From the NCBI GenBank assembly GCA_037833965.1, contig AP031356.1, positions 27,380,501-27,444,500 of the forward strand: a stretch of DNA of 64,000 nt, read 5' to 3'. Source of the stretch: Marchantia polymorpha subsp. ruderalis (Eukaryota; Streptophyta; Marchantiopsida; Marchantiales; Marchantiaceae). Below, in pieces: positions 51,279 to 62,363 of this stretch. The notes under the pieces were generated by a model that did not search any database, was not told the origin of the DNA, and worked only from the letters and a program-made list of their open reading frames with translations. Position 1 is the first letter of the stretch; every line of letters begins with the position of its first letter. A program made the position numbers and the translations under genes.

Positions 51279-52011
51279 GAATATTATCCACGAGATTTCG
51301 TCGCGTGAGCTGTGATGTTTATGAAACACCTTTGGCTTCAGTAAATTTAGTGACGGCCCGAATTTTTCGCTATCTCTAGGACTCGTTCGTCCGCTGGAAC
51401 GAGTCCCTGGGTACTGGACAACACTGTGGTCAGTCTGATCTCCGAGCGTGCCGCAGCTGAGCATCGGTCGCCATCTCGGGTTCCGGCCTCGTTAAGGCGC
51501 AGCTGCTCGACATGAAGCATCATTGCCATGCTGGTGATTTCATAATACTTAAAGATGATCAAATAATGCTGATTTGATTGAATGATATTTCCTATCATGA
51601 TGTTGCAAGAATTCGTGCAGTGAGCTTCGTAGATCTGGACACGTCGAGAGTGCACGTACTGGATGTCGACCCGACAAGGTTGCAATGCTATGCTCGGACT
51701 ACACTCAGAAAGGGAGCTGCTCGATTTCGCCACGTTACCAAGGGAGCCACTTGTCACTCGAGAGCCTTCCTATTGATGGGCGAAGTAATGGGCGGCTTGA
51801 ATGCTCTTGTCGGCTGGCCCTCCCTCGCCGAGGCATCCATCCCTTCACTGATGCCTAAATCTCTCCATATAGATCTGTTGGAGAGTCGGTAGTCGTGCTG
51901 TGATGCGATCCAACCGAACCCGACCCCTTGATCTTCGAATTGTTTGTTGGACCTTTATCTCGTGAGCTTCGAAATTCAGCTCAGGACATTCGCTTTGACT
52001 CTCTAAATCGA

Positions 52012-52061
52012 GTAGTAGTTTTACATGTTATCCTCGGAAGGGATAACATTCCAACTACTAC
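52012..52061. repeat. 50-nt imperfect hairpin
   Basis: Two 9-bp perfect stems (GTAGTAGTT / AACTACTAC and ATGTTATCC / GGATAACAT) are separated by a 4/3-nt internal loop and closed by a 7-nt terminal loop. It lies in the spacer between ELIP B and C. Confidence 0.85.
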
Positions 52062-52864
52062 GAGGTGCGAGGATAAAACTGCAAATCCAGAATATGGTTG
52101 CAGTCGAAACGTTGTCATGTGTTTCTCTGACGATGTACTTGACGAGCGACGTGTCGGGCTAGTATCCCAGCATCATCAAGCTGTGAACACGCGTGTCGAT
52201 CTGCAGGACTAAATCGAAGTCGCTCGAGTCTTCGCGCTAAATTTGTCATGTTCGGTACTGAATCTGAGACCGGAAGTTGACCTTCTAAACATACTTTCAA
52301 AAGTACACTAAGCACATCGCCACCGCCTGCACACGTCAAGGTCGGATTCTAAATAACCTCGCCCACAATCCATCTTTCCTCCCTATATGGAATAATGATT
52401 TGTTTCCGGGACCGCCTTACTCCGTAACGATAGATTGAACATATAATTTGAGCCTTTCGCCCTTCATCAGGTTGCAAACAGGTTGGAACAATTATCAGGC
52501 GGCTACGATAGCGCTTACTTGTCATCTGTGTGAACACATTACATGATTCTGAGATCCATGTAGGCTCTGGCAAACGATTCGTATTTGGTACTTGGTGCCA
52601 TGCAAGCCTCAAGTTCTGCGTCATCGAGGTCTTGCCGAGTGGCATTCGAGGTTTGGAGTCGGATCGGACACAGCGGGGTGGTCCATGCCCGATCTAGGAA
52701 ATTGACAGCATGAACCTCGTCTCGTGTTGCAGGAATCAGAGCACTGCGATGTGTCGCTTCATGAACCTCAGCACGGAGGAATTCCTGCTGCTGTACACGT
52801 AGAAACGATGGGCGAGAACGAGAGGCCTCGTTCGGCGTCCACGGTCATGTGACAAGTGGCTGCT

Positions 52865-52884
52865 CACGTGGCAGGTGCCACGTG
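52865..52884. promoter_or_regulatory. Inverted pair of G-box/ABRE sites, ELIP C
   Basis: CACGTGGCA, a GG centre, then the exact reverse complement TGCCACGTG. Each arm contains both a G-box (CACGTG) and an ABRE core (ACGTGGC). It is 250 bp upstream of the ELIP C start codon and about 55 bp upstream of a weak TATA-like TTCAAAAG. The layout predicts binding by two bZIP dimers of the ABF/HY5 type. Confidence 0.6.
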
Positions 52885-53134
52885 CTCGGCCTGCTCGCGC
52901 AGTCTTGCGTCGCCGTGGACTCCGGGGGCTCGACAGCATTCAAAAGCCCCACTCCCCCGCACACCTTCCCAACATTCGCAATCCATCAATTCTCACAGTC
53001 GAACTCAACGAAATTCACAAGGATTTTACATCTTTACACAATCTTTAGCTGTCAGTCAGTTCTCAGTCTCAGTGCAATAGTCGCATTGCAGTAGGATTTG
53101 CAGTACAGCACTCCAGACACTCTCAAGCTCCGAG

Positions 53135-54115
53135 ATGGCCACGATGACCGCAATCAGTTGCAGTGCCTTGTCAGCCAATGCTGCAGCACTCGGTTCCAGT
53201 CGCAAAGTCGGTACTCTGCTTGGCGCCACCGGCTTGCCTCAGCTGAGCTTGAGGCGCAACCTCCGTTCCACTCCTCTGTTCGTCGTGCGTGCCTCCAAGC
53301 AGCAGCAGCAGAAGAACCAAGATGTTCCACTGGTAAGCAGGCCATTCCGTGCATCTTCATCTCTTTCAGCTGCAGGAAGCACAAATTACTCTGCCTATCG
53401 ATTTTGAGGCGTAATGTGGCACCGAAATGGAACGTGGGATGTTTTTTAAGCCGGTTACGCTTTTTCTTATTTGGGGTTGTGTTGCAAAATTGTCGTACAG
53501 CCTGGAACGAAGGTGGAAATCACGGAGGAGCAGGTTAAGAAGAACGAGCAGGAAGAGCCTCTGAGAGTCTTCGACAACACGGCGGCGGGCAAGTTTGCCC
53601 GTCCCGAAAGCGAACGAAGGCCGGAGTTGGGCAACACCACTGCCGCCAGTGTCATGAAGTTCGACGGACCTGCACCAGAGACCATCAACGGCAGATTGGC
53701 CATGCTCGGAATCACCTGGGCCTTCGCCGCCGAAATCATGTCCGGCCAGAGCGTCGTGCAGCAGGTGACTACCATTTCCTAGCGAAACTTGGTAAATTTT
53801 ATTGATTTTTGAGGTGAACGAAGCAGCAGCATCGGCTGATTGTTGTGACCTGTTTCTCATAATGGCATCGTGTGTGATCAGGTTGTGAACGGGACTGGAC
53901 TGCTGTGGTTCTTGGCAGTGGCTCCTCTCTTTATCTGGGCGTCGCTTGTGCCGATGTTTGGATGGAACGAGTCCCCGGACAGCAGGGTGTTCGGACCTTT
54001 CAATGCCAAGGCTGAGCGTTGGAATGGCAGAGCTGCAATGATTGGATTCCTCTCCTTGATAGTGACAGAGCAACTGCTTGTCCACGGACCCCTTTTCGGA
54101 TTCCTCCACCATTAA
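53135..54115 (+). CDS. ELIP: Early light-induced protein, copy C (last intron lost)
   Basis: Three exons: 53135-53332, 53501-53764 and 53882-54115, encoding 231 residues. Exon 3 is exactly the 104 and 130 nt of exons 3 and 4 of the other copies fused without any intron: the reading passes straight from SPDSR into VFGPFNAKAERW. The start MATMTAISCSALSANA gives a transit peptide with the mature N-terminus near VRAS. Helix I (ETINGRLAMLG) and helix III (AERWNGRAAMIGF) signatures are intact, and the C-terminus is HGPLFGFLHH. Residues after LGNT in exon 2 read TAAS where A and B have DFVS. It is the first of the plus-strand pair, and its promoter holds a near-perfect inverted ABRE/G-box pair. Confidence 0.95.
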
Positions 54116-55653
54116 ATTTGTCGACATTTCCGACATCGCCAATCTCCAATATCAATACCATGGCAAGTGGTTTTGACTTGCTAGGTAATTGATGGAGGGC
54201 TCTTTTCTTTTCTATCTCTCGACGCGTCTGTACAGATTAGGGAGATGAAAACCTCCGCAGCCAATATTGGCTCTGCTCGTAATGACAGAGGAAGGTACTC
54301 TGTTTGAGCTTGTATTCTACGAATCAGTGTTGTTTCAAGGCCAAATTGTACCATATGGACTCGCAATGCACAATAAAGGAATAATTGTTTTGCCAGCAAC
54401 CCTGAATTAAAATGTTATTTTTATGTTTCCTCATTTGGCGTCATGAGAATGAGATTATTACTACGATGTATTTAAATTTGGTGAAGTCCGTCAAACATGT
54501 CGAAAAAGTATAATGGCTCTGTTTGCAACGTGGTAAAATTATATATGCTTAAAACAGAAGTCAAGTAGATCAATATATCTTACATTCATTACGATGAAAG
54601 AGCAAATTATGAAAATTAAACAATTCAATATACCCTAAATTAATATACGCAACCTATGTTAATAAAATTTTTGAATAGGAAGATATATATAATCAAAAAA
54701 ATACAAGTGGAACACTTAAAGTATATAAAAATAACTACAACGTCAACAGATTGTACCGTCAATTTATAAAAACTTTTCTTCTGCTATGAATTAAAAATCA
54801 TAACAGGCACGATAATACAAAAAAATCAACAGTGGGAAGAAACGAAAAAATTTTACTAAATCTTACAAAACTGACATGACATTTTTCTGCATCTTCTTTT
54901 CAAACCTACATTGGGATACTTCACGCACGAAATAATTGAAATGGGACGGGAGAAAAAAAAACCATTTTACAAAAAGGAATTATCATCTTCTCAATTTTCT
55001 CGACTCCCTCATCTTCCGTTGTCCTCACATAAAGTAGGTAATATCCATGTTACACAACCTTTTATCCGAAAAGAGGTATTCAATCATGCTGACTTCGCTC
55101 CGAATCTCCAACTCTTACGCTTCTCGATATTGTTTTATGTCATATTGCTTCAGTATAGGTTTCTCTTCTTTCCCATCAATAATATCCCATTCCATGTTAC
55201 CTATTCTCCGTACTTTTAGTCATCCTTGAATTCTTCAGTGGAATCACTAAAAGCAGAGAATTTTAGGAAAGATGATCCGTTAATCTAGAGAACTCAATCG
55301 CATGTCATTCGTACACGTCCTGAAAACTGTACTCGATGCGTGATGATCGGCTAGTCAAGCTAGAGCTGTCTCGGAAAGAGATCTACAGATTTTCTTCCTG
55401 GATGTTCAGTTCATGCACATCGACGAAACGCAAAATGCTCCTCGTCGCGTCCTTATCGCCTTCCGATGATTCCAAAATCTCGAAGCAGCAGACAGCAGAG
55501 CAACAAGAACAGCTGAATGTGTGGAGATAGCCATCGAGCGTCTGCGACAGGCAGAGAGCCCCGCTAACATCGCGTAGAGGCAGCTGATGCCGCTAGATTT
55601 GGGACGGAGCAACGTGCATGGCCTCGGGGCCGACGGCTGGTCTGCTCGCTCGG

Positions 55654-55660
55654 CGACGTG
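55654..55660 (+). promoter_or_regulatory. ACGT-core box, ELIP D
   Basis: An ACGTG core in the context GCGACGTG lies about 75 bp upstream of the TATA-like TACTTAAAC. It is weaker than the ABRE boxes of the other three copies. Confidence 0.3.
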
Positions 55661-55735
55661 TTGAATGTATGGCTGCGAACCCCCTAACAACACGGCACAT
55701 GTTTCTCTCGTCTCCGCCTGTCTCCGTTCCGGCCT

Positions 55736-55744
55736 ACTTAAACT
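55736..55744 (+). promoter_or_regulatory. TATA-like box TACTTAAAC, ELIP D
   Basis: The same 9-mer as at ELIP A, here 171 bp upstream of the start codon. Confidence 0.45.
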
Positions 55745-55914
55745 CATGTTCGCTTCCTGTGAAACGCAGCTCAAGTTCTCTTTTTACCACTAGCCTAGAG
55801 CGTAATTTCTTCGACTCTCACACGAGCCTGATACCTGAAGACGACGTCTTTCTACTCACATTCTTACACCCTCGTCATCGTGTCTGTAATTTTTCACCCG
55901 ATTCAGCAGAGAAG

Positions 55915-57216
55915 ATGAGTTCGTGTGTAATGGCTGCGAGTGCAGTAAGTCGTGGACTTCCAGCTCTGGGTTCCAGTAAGACTCTCGGTCAGCAGACCCG
56001 TGCTCTGGGCCTGCCACAAATTGCTCTCAGACGTTCTACCCCCTCTTCGGCTGGGCTCCGTGTACGCGCCGCCAAGAAGGATGTCCCTCTGGTAAGTACC
56101 CTCAGAAAAATCAGCTCATGGGGCAGAGACGCTTAAAGCTGTCGCCAATGAGCACTTAGTCTGCACGCACTTGTGCGCTTCTAGAACTGCATTGCTGATT
56201 GTTTTGATGTGATAATCTAAAACTTTTAGGTCTCGTTTGCTTCAAAGAGGTTTAATTGTTGTCGAGGTGGTGAAAGTTTTCTCGAGTCGGTCTGAGGCAA
56301 AGATTGGATGTGGCTGTGCAGCCCGACACGAAGGTAGAGATAAGTGAGGAAGCAGTGAAGCGGAATGAGAAGGAGGAGCCGCTGCGCGTCTTCGACAACA
56401 CGCCAGCAGGCAAGTTCGCGCGGCCTGAGAGCGAGCGCAGGCCAGAGATGGGCAACACCAACTTTTTTAGCGTCATGAGATTTGACGGACCAGCTCCCGA
56501 GACTATCAACGGAAGGCTAGCCATGCTTGGATTTACCTGGGCTGTGGCTGCTGAGGTGATGACGGGACAGAGCGTAGCGCAGCAGGTACGTTCATCATCT
56601 CTCCTATTGAAGCTCTGCAGACATGGCAGGATTTGTTGTTTCTCCGAGTCCATCTTCCTGAGATGGGAAGCATCTCGAAACCGAGGCTTATCCAGATGCT
56701 ACATGTTGTCTTTCGCAGGTTGTTGATGGAACTGGAGGTTTTTGGTTTTTGGCAGTAGCTCCTATCTTGATTTTTGCATCTTTCGTGCCTATTTTCCGGT
56801 GGAACGAGTCACCAGACAGCAGGTAATATTCTTCATTGCCTCATCCATTCTCTTAGGTCCCTTATATGCTGCTTGTTTTTTCCTGGTACAGTCGAAGGAA
56901 CCTTTTGCAGCAAATCAATTCTTCGTCATTACCAAGATCAAAGTAATATTGTGGAGTAGAGGAATTTTTACAAAGTTGTATCTGTATTTTGATTTTTCCT
57001 TGCAAGTCTGAAATTATGAGCTTAAAGCAGAAGTGATATGCAATATATGCCACTAATTCTTCTTCGTTGCTTTTTGAATATCGTAGGAAGTTTGGTCCTT
57101 TCAATGCTAAAGCTGAGAGATGGAACGGACGTGCGGCTATGATCGGATTTGCCTCGCTTTTACTCACCGAAAATCTGCTCATCCACGGACCCCTTTTTGG
57201 ATTTCTCCATCAGTAG
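55915..57216 (+). CDS. ELIP: Early light-induced protein, copy D (divergent)
   Basis: Four exons: 55915-56091, 56322-56585, 56719-56822 and 57087-57216, encoding 224 residues. The likely start is MSSCVMAASAVSRG at 55915; the ATG at 55930 is an alternative, and the frame is open further upstream. The transit peptide is the shortest of the four. Helix I (ETINGRLAMLG) and helix III (AERWNGRAAMIGF) are conserved. The rest is the most diverged of the set: EISEEAVKRNEKE, FTWAVAAEV, GFASLLLTENLL, and a final HQ where the others end HH. Intron positions are identical to A and B, so it keeps the ancestral structure. It probably represents an older duplicate. Confidence 0.94.
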
Positions 57217-58680
57217 GTATTGTAGGAAAATCAGATATATATTATTTTGCAATCAAACAAGTCAATACAGATGAAATTTTGTAAATTTATTAAGCGGGGA
57301 GAAGGAAGTTACTTGGGCACTGGCCTGGTTATTATGAGGACTATTTTTACGAGTTCTTTTAATTTGAAGGTTGGAATTCTGCTAGTTGCATTACTTAGAA
57401 ATACAGTTTAGTAACTTTAGATGTGAAAGTTTGTACTATCAATGCTTGGCTTTCGCGGCCATTGGAAAAATAAATTCTAATTTCAAACGAATTTCGTCCG
57501 CTTGTTTTGTACGCTGTACTTCTTTTAAAAAACTGTGTAACCTTCTTCACATGCTAGCTAAAAATACAAAACATAGCGTAGGAAGAATTCTAGTACTATA
57601 CATGTGCTACAGCCTTCCCATCACGAAGAAACTGAAATTCGATAACTTTCAATGTCTACAACTTCGCAGCACCACAATGTTACTTTTCATAATCACTTCT
57701 TTTTGTAAATCTTAATCTAAAAGAAAAAATTATACATAAACAATATACATAGAAATTTATATACTCTTCTATTTATTACGATTGAGCAACCTCCTAATCC
57801 CAAGAGGGTGGAGAAAACAATAGCATATTCACCATCTCACATTGAATGAAAAAGTGAGATGGTAAAGTGAAGAGAAATCGAAGTGAAAAATAGATACTTA
57901 CCTATTCAATACATATCTCAAACACTTGCAGCATGAACACGTAGACAACCATTACATTAGTGAGTATGAAAAATAACATAATATCTGCCACAACCTGTTG
58001 AGCAACGCTGTGTATCATTTTCATGTAAGTTTATCCCAAGACAAATTTCACCCTACGTCATAGTTGTCTCGTAATTGCAGCTGTGTATAGAAAACAATTG
58101 TGCGGTGAAAGAAATTTACGAGTGAATCTCGACACAATGTACAATGTACAAACTATCAATGCGTGCTGAGTCCAAGGTGGAAGAAAAACACAAAGGTGCT
58201 GTCACTGTAAGTGTTTGCAAATTGAAAATCTCAATATGCAATCTTCCAGCTGTCGACTGTCTAATGAGAAACAATATACTTGCCCAAAAAAAACTTCCAG
58301 CGTTTCAAAGTGCTGCATTGATTTGAGAGGGCATGTTCCATAGTCAAGAGCAGTTTCAGTATGAGCTGAGAAAACCGAAGCTAGGACGAGAACTACAGCA
58401 TCACAAGTAGCACGTGAAGGGCAATCACTCCTGCTTGTACAGTAACATGCATAAAATCATATTGATCATTGATCGATTCCCTCTGGGGAATATCTAAGCT
58501 TTGAAGCCTGTGCCATACCTCAGCATTTAGCTGCAAACGATCACTTTAAACAAGTCAGACTTAGCCAAATGATCTTCCGTTGGGCATCCTCGCTTGCTCA
58601 TTCAAAACAAGGAGCTCGCTCATCCAATTTGACCTCTTGAGTCTTACTCCTGAGAGAATGGCTGGGCGAATGGATCTCCG
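57217..58680. other. 3' flanks of ELIP D and the receptor kinase, no gene recognised
   Basis: This convergent region should hold two 3' untranslated regions. It is AT-rich in 57.2-58.3 kb and only short frames occur. Confidence 0.55.
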
Positions 58681-60358
58681 TTATATATCTGAATCAGGCT
58701 CCTCCGGCCTCGTGGATTCGTGAGTGTCATCAGGCACCAGCTTCGACCCGGAATCGTAGTCTTGACTCTCTGGTGTGCTGGTAGACTGTCGGAGGTCCAA
58801 AATCGTTCCTTTCGCGCGACCGAGGGGAGCCCTGGACGAGTCCATCTGCCTGGAGGGGCCGAGATGCGAGCTAGCACTGGCCTCGTACTCGTGCAGAAGG
58901 GAAGAATCAGAAGCGCGACTGAGCGCATGCGCAGTCTCGAGGCGGCCCACGATCTCAGCCATCGTCGGCCGGTCCTTGCCTTCGAGCCGCACGCACTGCT
59001 CGGCGACCTCGGCCACGATCTCGACGGCGGCGTTCTCGGCCTCCTCCGGTACGCGCACTCGCTCGTCCAGGATACTCAGTAGCTCGTCCGCTCGGATCGG
59101 GGGCACGGCGTAGTCCACCACGTTCACATTCGTCGGGCTGACCACAGTGAGCCCCGCCGCCAGCGTGTGGCGCCGGTGGATGGCCTTCTTGCCGGTCAGC
59201 AGCTCCATGAGCACCACGCCGAAGCTGTACACGTCGCTCTTCGTGGTCAGGTGCTGCAACCGGTAATACTCGGGGTCCATGTAGCCCAGCGTACCGGCGG
59301 CTCCGGTCGTCAGGTGCGAGTGCTCCTCGGACGGCGTGATCAGCGACAGTCCGAAGTCCGACACCCGCGCGTTCCACTTCGAATCCAGGAGAATATTCGC
59401 CGACTTGATGTCGCGGTGGATGATCTGCCTCCCGGCGTACGTGTGCAAGTACTCAATCCCCCGCGCGGCCTGCAGCGCCACCATGATCCGCGCCTGCATC
59501 CGAGAACCGCGTGAGTCAGCTACCGAGTGAGTACAGTACCAAAGTTTGCAAGCGACGAAGAACTGCGTCGGGGCGGACCTGCCACGAGGAGAGCGCGATG
59601 GACCGGTGCCGGTGAAGGTGGTCGTGGAGCGTGCCGTTCGACATGTACTCGTAGACGAGGAGGCGCTCGTCGTGGTCGTCGCAGAAGCCTACGAGGTTGA
59701 CGAGGTGCTTGTGGTGCAGTCGCGACAGCACCTCGAGCTCGGCCTCGAAGGCAGACTCGTTCTCTTCGATCTTGCGGGCGCTGCTTCGGTCCGCGCGCTT
59801 GATGGCCACCACGCGCCCGTCGCCCAGAACCCCGCGGTACACGATGCCGAAGCTGCCGGCGCCGATGCGGTTCTCTTCCGCGAAGTCGCCGGTGGCCGCC
59901 GCCAGCGCCTCGAAGGCGAAGGCCTCGGCGGAATAGAGGAGCGGGCCCGACCCGATCTGGCTCCGCCGGCTTCGCGACTCGCCGGAGTCCTGCCGTGACG
60001 TCGCGCGAAAGTCCGGCAGAGCCATCCGCAGGTCATGCAGCCCCGCCGGCGTGCTCCTCGGCGGCCCCGGCCGGTTCATCCCCGGCGACGACTCGTCGTC
60101 CGGCGCCTCGCGGACGTCTCGCTCGTGGTACCGGTCCCCGAACCCGAAGGTGAAGTTCCACCAGCAGCGCATGCTCACCCCTCTCCGCCACACGCAGCAG
60201 AACAAGGCGATCGAGCCCATGATGAACCCCAGCCCTCCGATCACCGTGTCGGCGATCACGAGCGCCCTCCATTTACCGTGTAGCTCTGACGACGACGTCG
60301 ACGACGAGCCCGGACTGTCGACCAGAAGCCTACGCAGTCGAAGGTCGCCGAGTTTCAT
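58681..60358 (-). CDS. CRINKLY4-related (CCR-type) receptor-like serine/threonine kinase
   Basis: Two exons, 59579-60358 and 58681-59493, joined by an 85-bp intron give 530 residues from the start MKLGDLRLRRLL. The junction LSSWQ-ARIMVALQAARG matches the CCR/CR4 family closely. A transmembrane helix lies at about residues 32-57, followed by a Cys/Trp-rich juxtamembrane stretch. The kinase domain runs from about 148 to 450: glycine loop IGAGSFGIVYRG (165-176), VVAIK lysine 187, HRDIKSANILL (286-296, an RD kinase), DFGLS (306-310) and GTLGYMDPEYY. A Ser-rich tail of about 80 residues follows. CR4-type kinases signal at the plasma membrane in epidermal and meristem differentiation; the ligand is unknown here. 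The donor GTCCGC is weak. The frame is open for a further 316 codons upstream, so the true N-terminus and ectodomain are uncertain. Coding GC is high. Confidence 0.85.
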
Positions 60359-61306
60359 CGACAGAAACCGCAGAAAGCGCCGCGGTTCTCCCGACCCTCC
60401 TCTCTTCGTTTCTTTCGCCCCGAGGCGATCGTCGAGAGACGACGCAAATCGGAATTCAAGGATGGAGACGTTAGATCGCCGCTCGCGATTTCGACACCGA
60501 GTTTCAAGAATTCGAGTTCTTCGCGATCCTCGAGGATTTCGTCGGTGCTCGACGAGCAGCTGCGTCTCCGACTCGATGCTCAGAGTCTTGCGATTGATCT
60601 TGGCGGTGTGCGCGGTGGAGCAAGCGAAGACTGAACTTTGAGTGGGAGATTTCCCTCTGAAGCTGAAGGATCCTGGGCTCTCCTCGCATCCCGCACCGAT
60701 CAGCACGTCAATTTTTCTTGCTGATGAGTTGTAGGTGCAGTTGATCCAAATCGAGGGCTGCGAGCAAGGTCTTCGACGGGTTCCTCTCGTGAGAAGAATT
60801 CCTGCAGTGGTCGGATGACATTGTACCGATTGAAAAGTGCTTGACAGCCTGAGACTCGGTGTACATTGCAGATTGGAGCCTGGAAGTAGAGTTACGAAGC
60901 TCCAAAAATTTATGTACGCCACTTCGCTGTCGTGCATGCCCACGCATGTTAGTGTCAGCCTATTTACCTCTGGGCCCTTTGTGACCAAGCAGAAGAAGAC
61001 GACGATTAGAAACGTACCAGAGATCAAACCCAACGACACACTAGCCCTCGAGTTCGCAGGATTCCTGTTCCTGTACCCAGGATCGAGCACCGCCCCGTTG
61101 CTTTCTTTCAAGAATACCGAGTCCATGGTGCAAAGGTCGACACCTGAATACACGATTCGGCCTCGATCTGTCTCCCTCGTTTCCTGCCCTCCCATCCCCT
61201 CGGATGCAACTGGCTCCTCGCCCATCGAGTTGTCGCTCCCGCCGTCACAGCAGGAGAATGGAAGGATTGCATGACTGCAAAACGATGAAGAGTTCGAACT
61301 AAGCAC
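60359..61306 (-). other. Open frame continuous with the receptor kinase: possible ectodomain exon
   Basis: There are 316 codons without a stop, in frame with the kinase. It contains a hydrophobic stretch (SLGLISGTFLIVVFFCLV), several cysteines and possible N-glycosylation sites (NCTYNSS). A few segments, such as CLVTKGPEVNRLTLTC and IWINCTYNSSARKIDVLIGAG, faintly recall the Cys-x-n-Cys blades of the CR4/CCR beta-propeller. The last 100 or so residues are Arg/Ser-rich and look less protein-like, and the opposite strand is also open over much of it. I cannot decide whether it is ectodomain, leader or intron. Confidence 0.35.
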
Positions 61307-62204
61307 CGGCCGAAAGCTGCACCTCTGAACCTTTCATCGATTGATGGAAGTTGATGAGCTCGTCTGAGATCCCCTCCTTTGGATTTCGAACCAGATACGG
61401 GAGATGGGAAGCTCTCGCTTAAGCTCAGCTCAATGTTTGTGGCACAGACTGTGGGCTAGTCTTTACAAAACCTTGTATGGATTCCAACGAATTGACAGAG
61501 CAAGAAGCCAAGGTGGTCGTATGGGTGATCATTTTGAACGAGGGTTTATTGCAGGAGTAGTAGGAAGAGAAGTAGTCAATTTCACCTAAGTTCGTCTGTG
61601 TGCGTTATTGATCGTTTGCCGGTGCCACACTCATGCCCTTTCCTCCTCGTTGATGCTACCTTAAACGACCAAAAATCTGCATCTTCCTCCGTCTATTTCT
61701 CCAAATCGACTACTAGTCGTACGCTTTACCCACCTACGTATCGTTTGTAAATTCGTTTCTCCTTGATTTGAAATTTGTCCTGCAGATAACTTGAATATAA
61801 TCAAGATATCAAGACTTCACCTCATGCTGCAATTCTCACGATCTCTTGATCGCTCGGTTCGTTGTATGTCCAGCGAAGTAGGAGAAGAGTCAAAACACAG
61901 ACCTACAAGTCAAGCACGGAAGCTCGCCTAATCAGACATGAGCTTAGTCTTCGTAAAACAACTTCCGGGGCTTATTATTACTATTTTGATGCACGTAATG
62001 ATTGACCTCTCTTCCTAACCTGGCCGTCGGTGCAGACATGAGATAAAAACCTTCATCTGCTCCGATTCAAGTGCTTCTGCACACGATTGGCATGATAACG
62101 TTCTGATGTGGTGATTGAGCGGCGGTGGGAATCTCTTTCCATTATTTTCCTCAGTCTGCGGAAGTAGCCGCGAGCAGTCGGAACGGTTGGACGAGTCAAT
62201 GTAG

Positions 62205-62363
62205 CTTAATCCTCAGCTTCTGAACGGGGGCCCAGGTTCTAGTCTATGTGCTTTAGCTGGTGTCAAATATTACAAAGCTGAAGCCAGACCTTGGGTTGAC
62301 GAGCCAGAGAGATTATACGCCCCCGGCTGGAAACAGGTTGAAAATTCTCTAACCTCCAAATGA
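62205..62363 (+). other. Unassigned exon-like open frame (52 residues)
   Basis: A short frame preceded by an AG acceptor-like sequence (AATGTAG) and ended by TGA. It encodes a protein-like peptide with YYKAEARPWVDEPERLYAPG and GWKQVENSLTSK. The composition looks more like real protein than the surrounding frames, but I do not recognise a family and find no partner exon. It could be a terminal exon, a gene relic or an organelle fragment. Confidence 0.25.

Larger units (their letters stand above)
49007..53134. other. 4.1-kb spacer between the two ELIP pairs
   Basis: This head-to-head spacer separates the minus-strand pair (A, B) from the plus-strand pair (C, D), so both ends are promoters. No gene was recognised in the middle; frames of up to 136 codons (51347-51757 minus) lack family features. 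Two structured foldbacks (50411-50449, 52012-52061) and an extra ABRE-type site (CACGTGGC, 50527-50534) are present. I looked for leftover ELIP exons and found none beyond one 13-bp match (TGGAACGAGTCCC near 51395), too short to count. Confidence 0.55.
54116..55914. other. Intergenic between ELIP C and D, includes ELIP D promoter
   Basis: AT-rich from 54.4 to 55.2 kb, with no gene recognised. The last 300-400 bp form the ELIP D promoter. An open frame from 55618 runs into ELIP D exon 1, but the part before 55915 is most likely leader sequence. Confidence 0.55.

Noticed and set aside
51385..51420. Decayed ELIP exon in the spacer
   Set aside because: Only a 13-bp match (TGGAACGAGTCCC) to the exon 3 end was seen, with no collinear similarity on either side.
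53366..54142. 258-codon minus-strand frame across ELIP C
   Set aside because: It is the exact antisense of ELIP C exons and its introns. Similar antisense frames cover the other ELIP copies.
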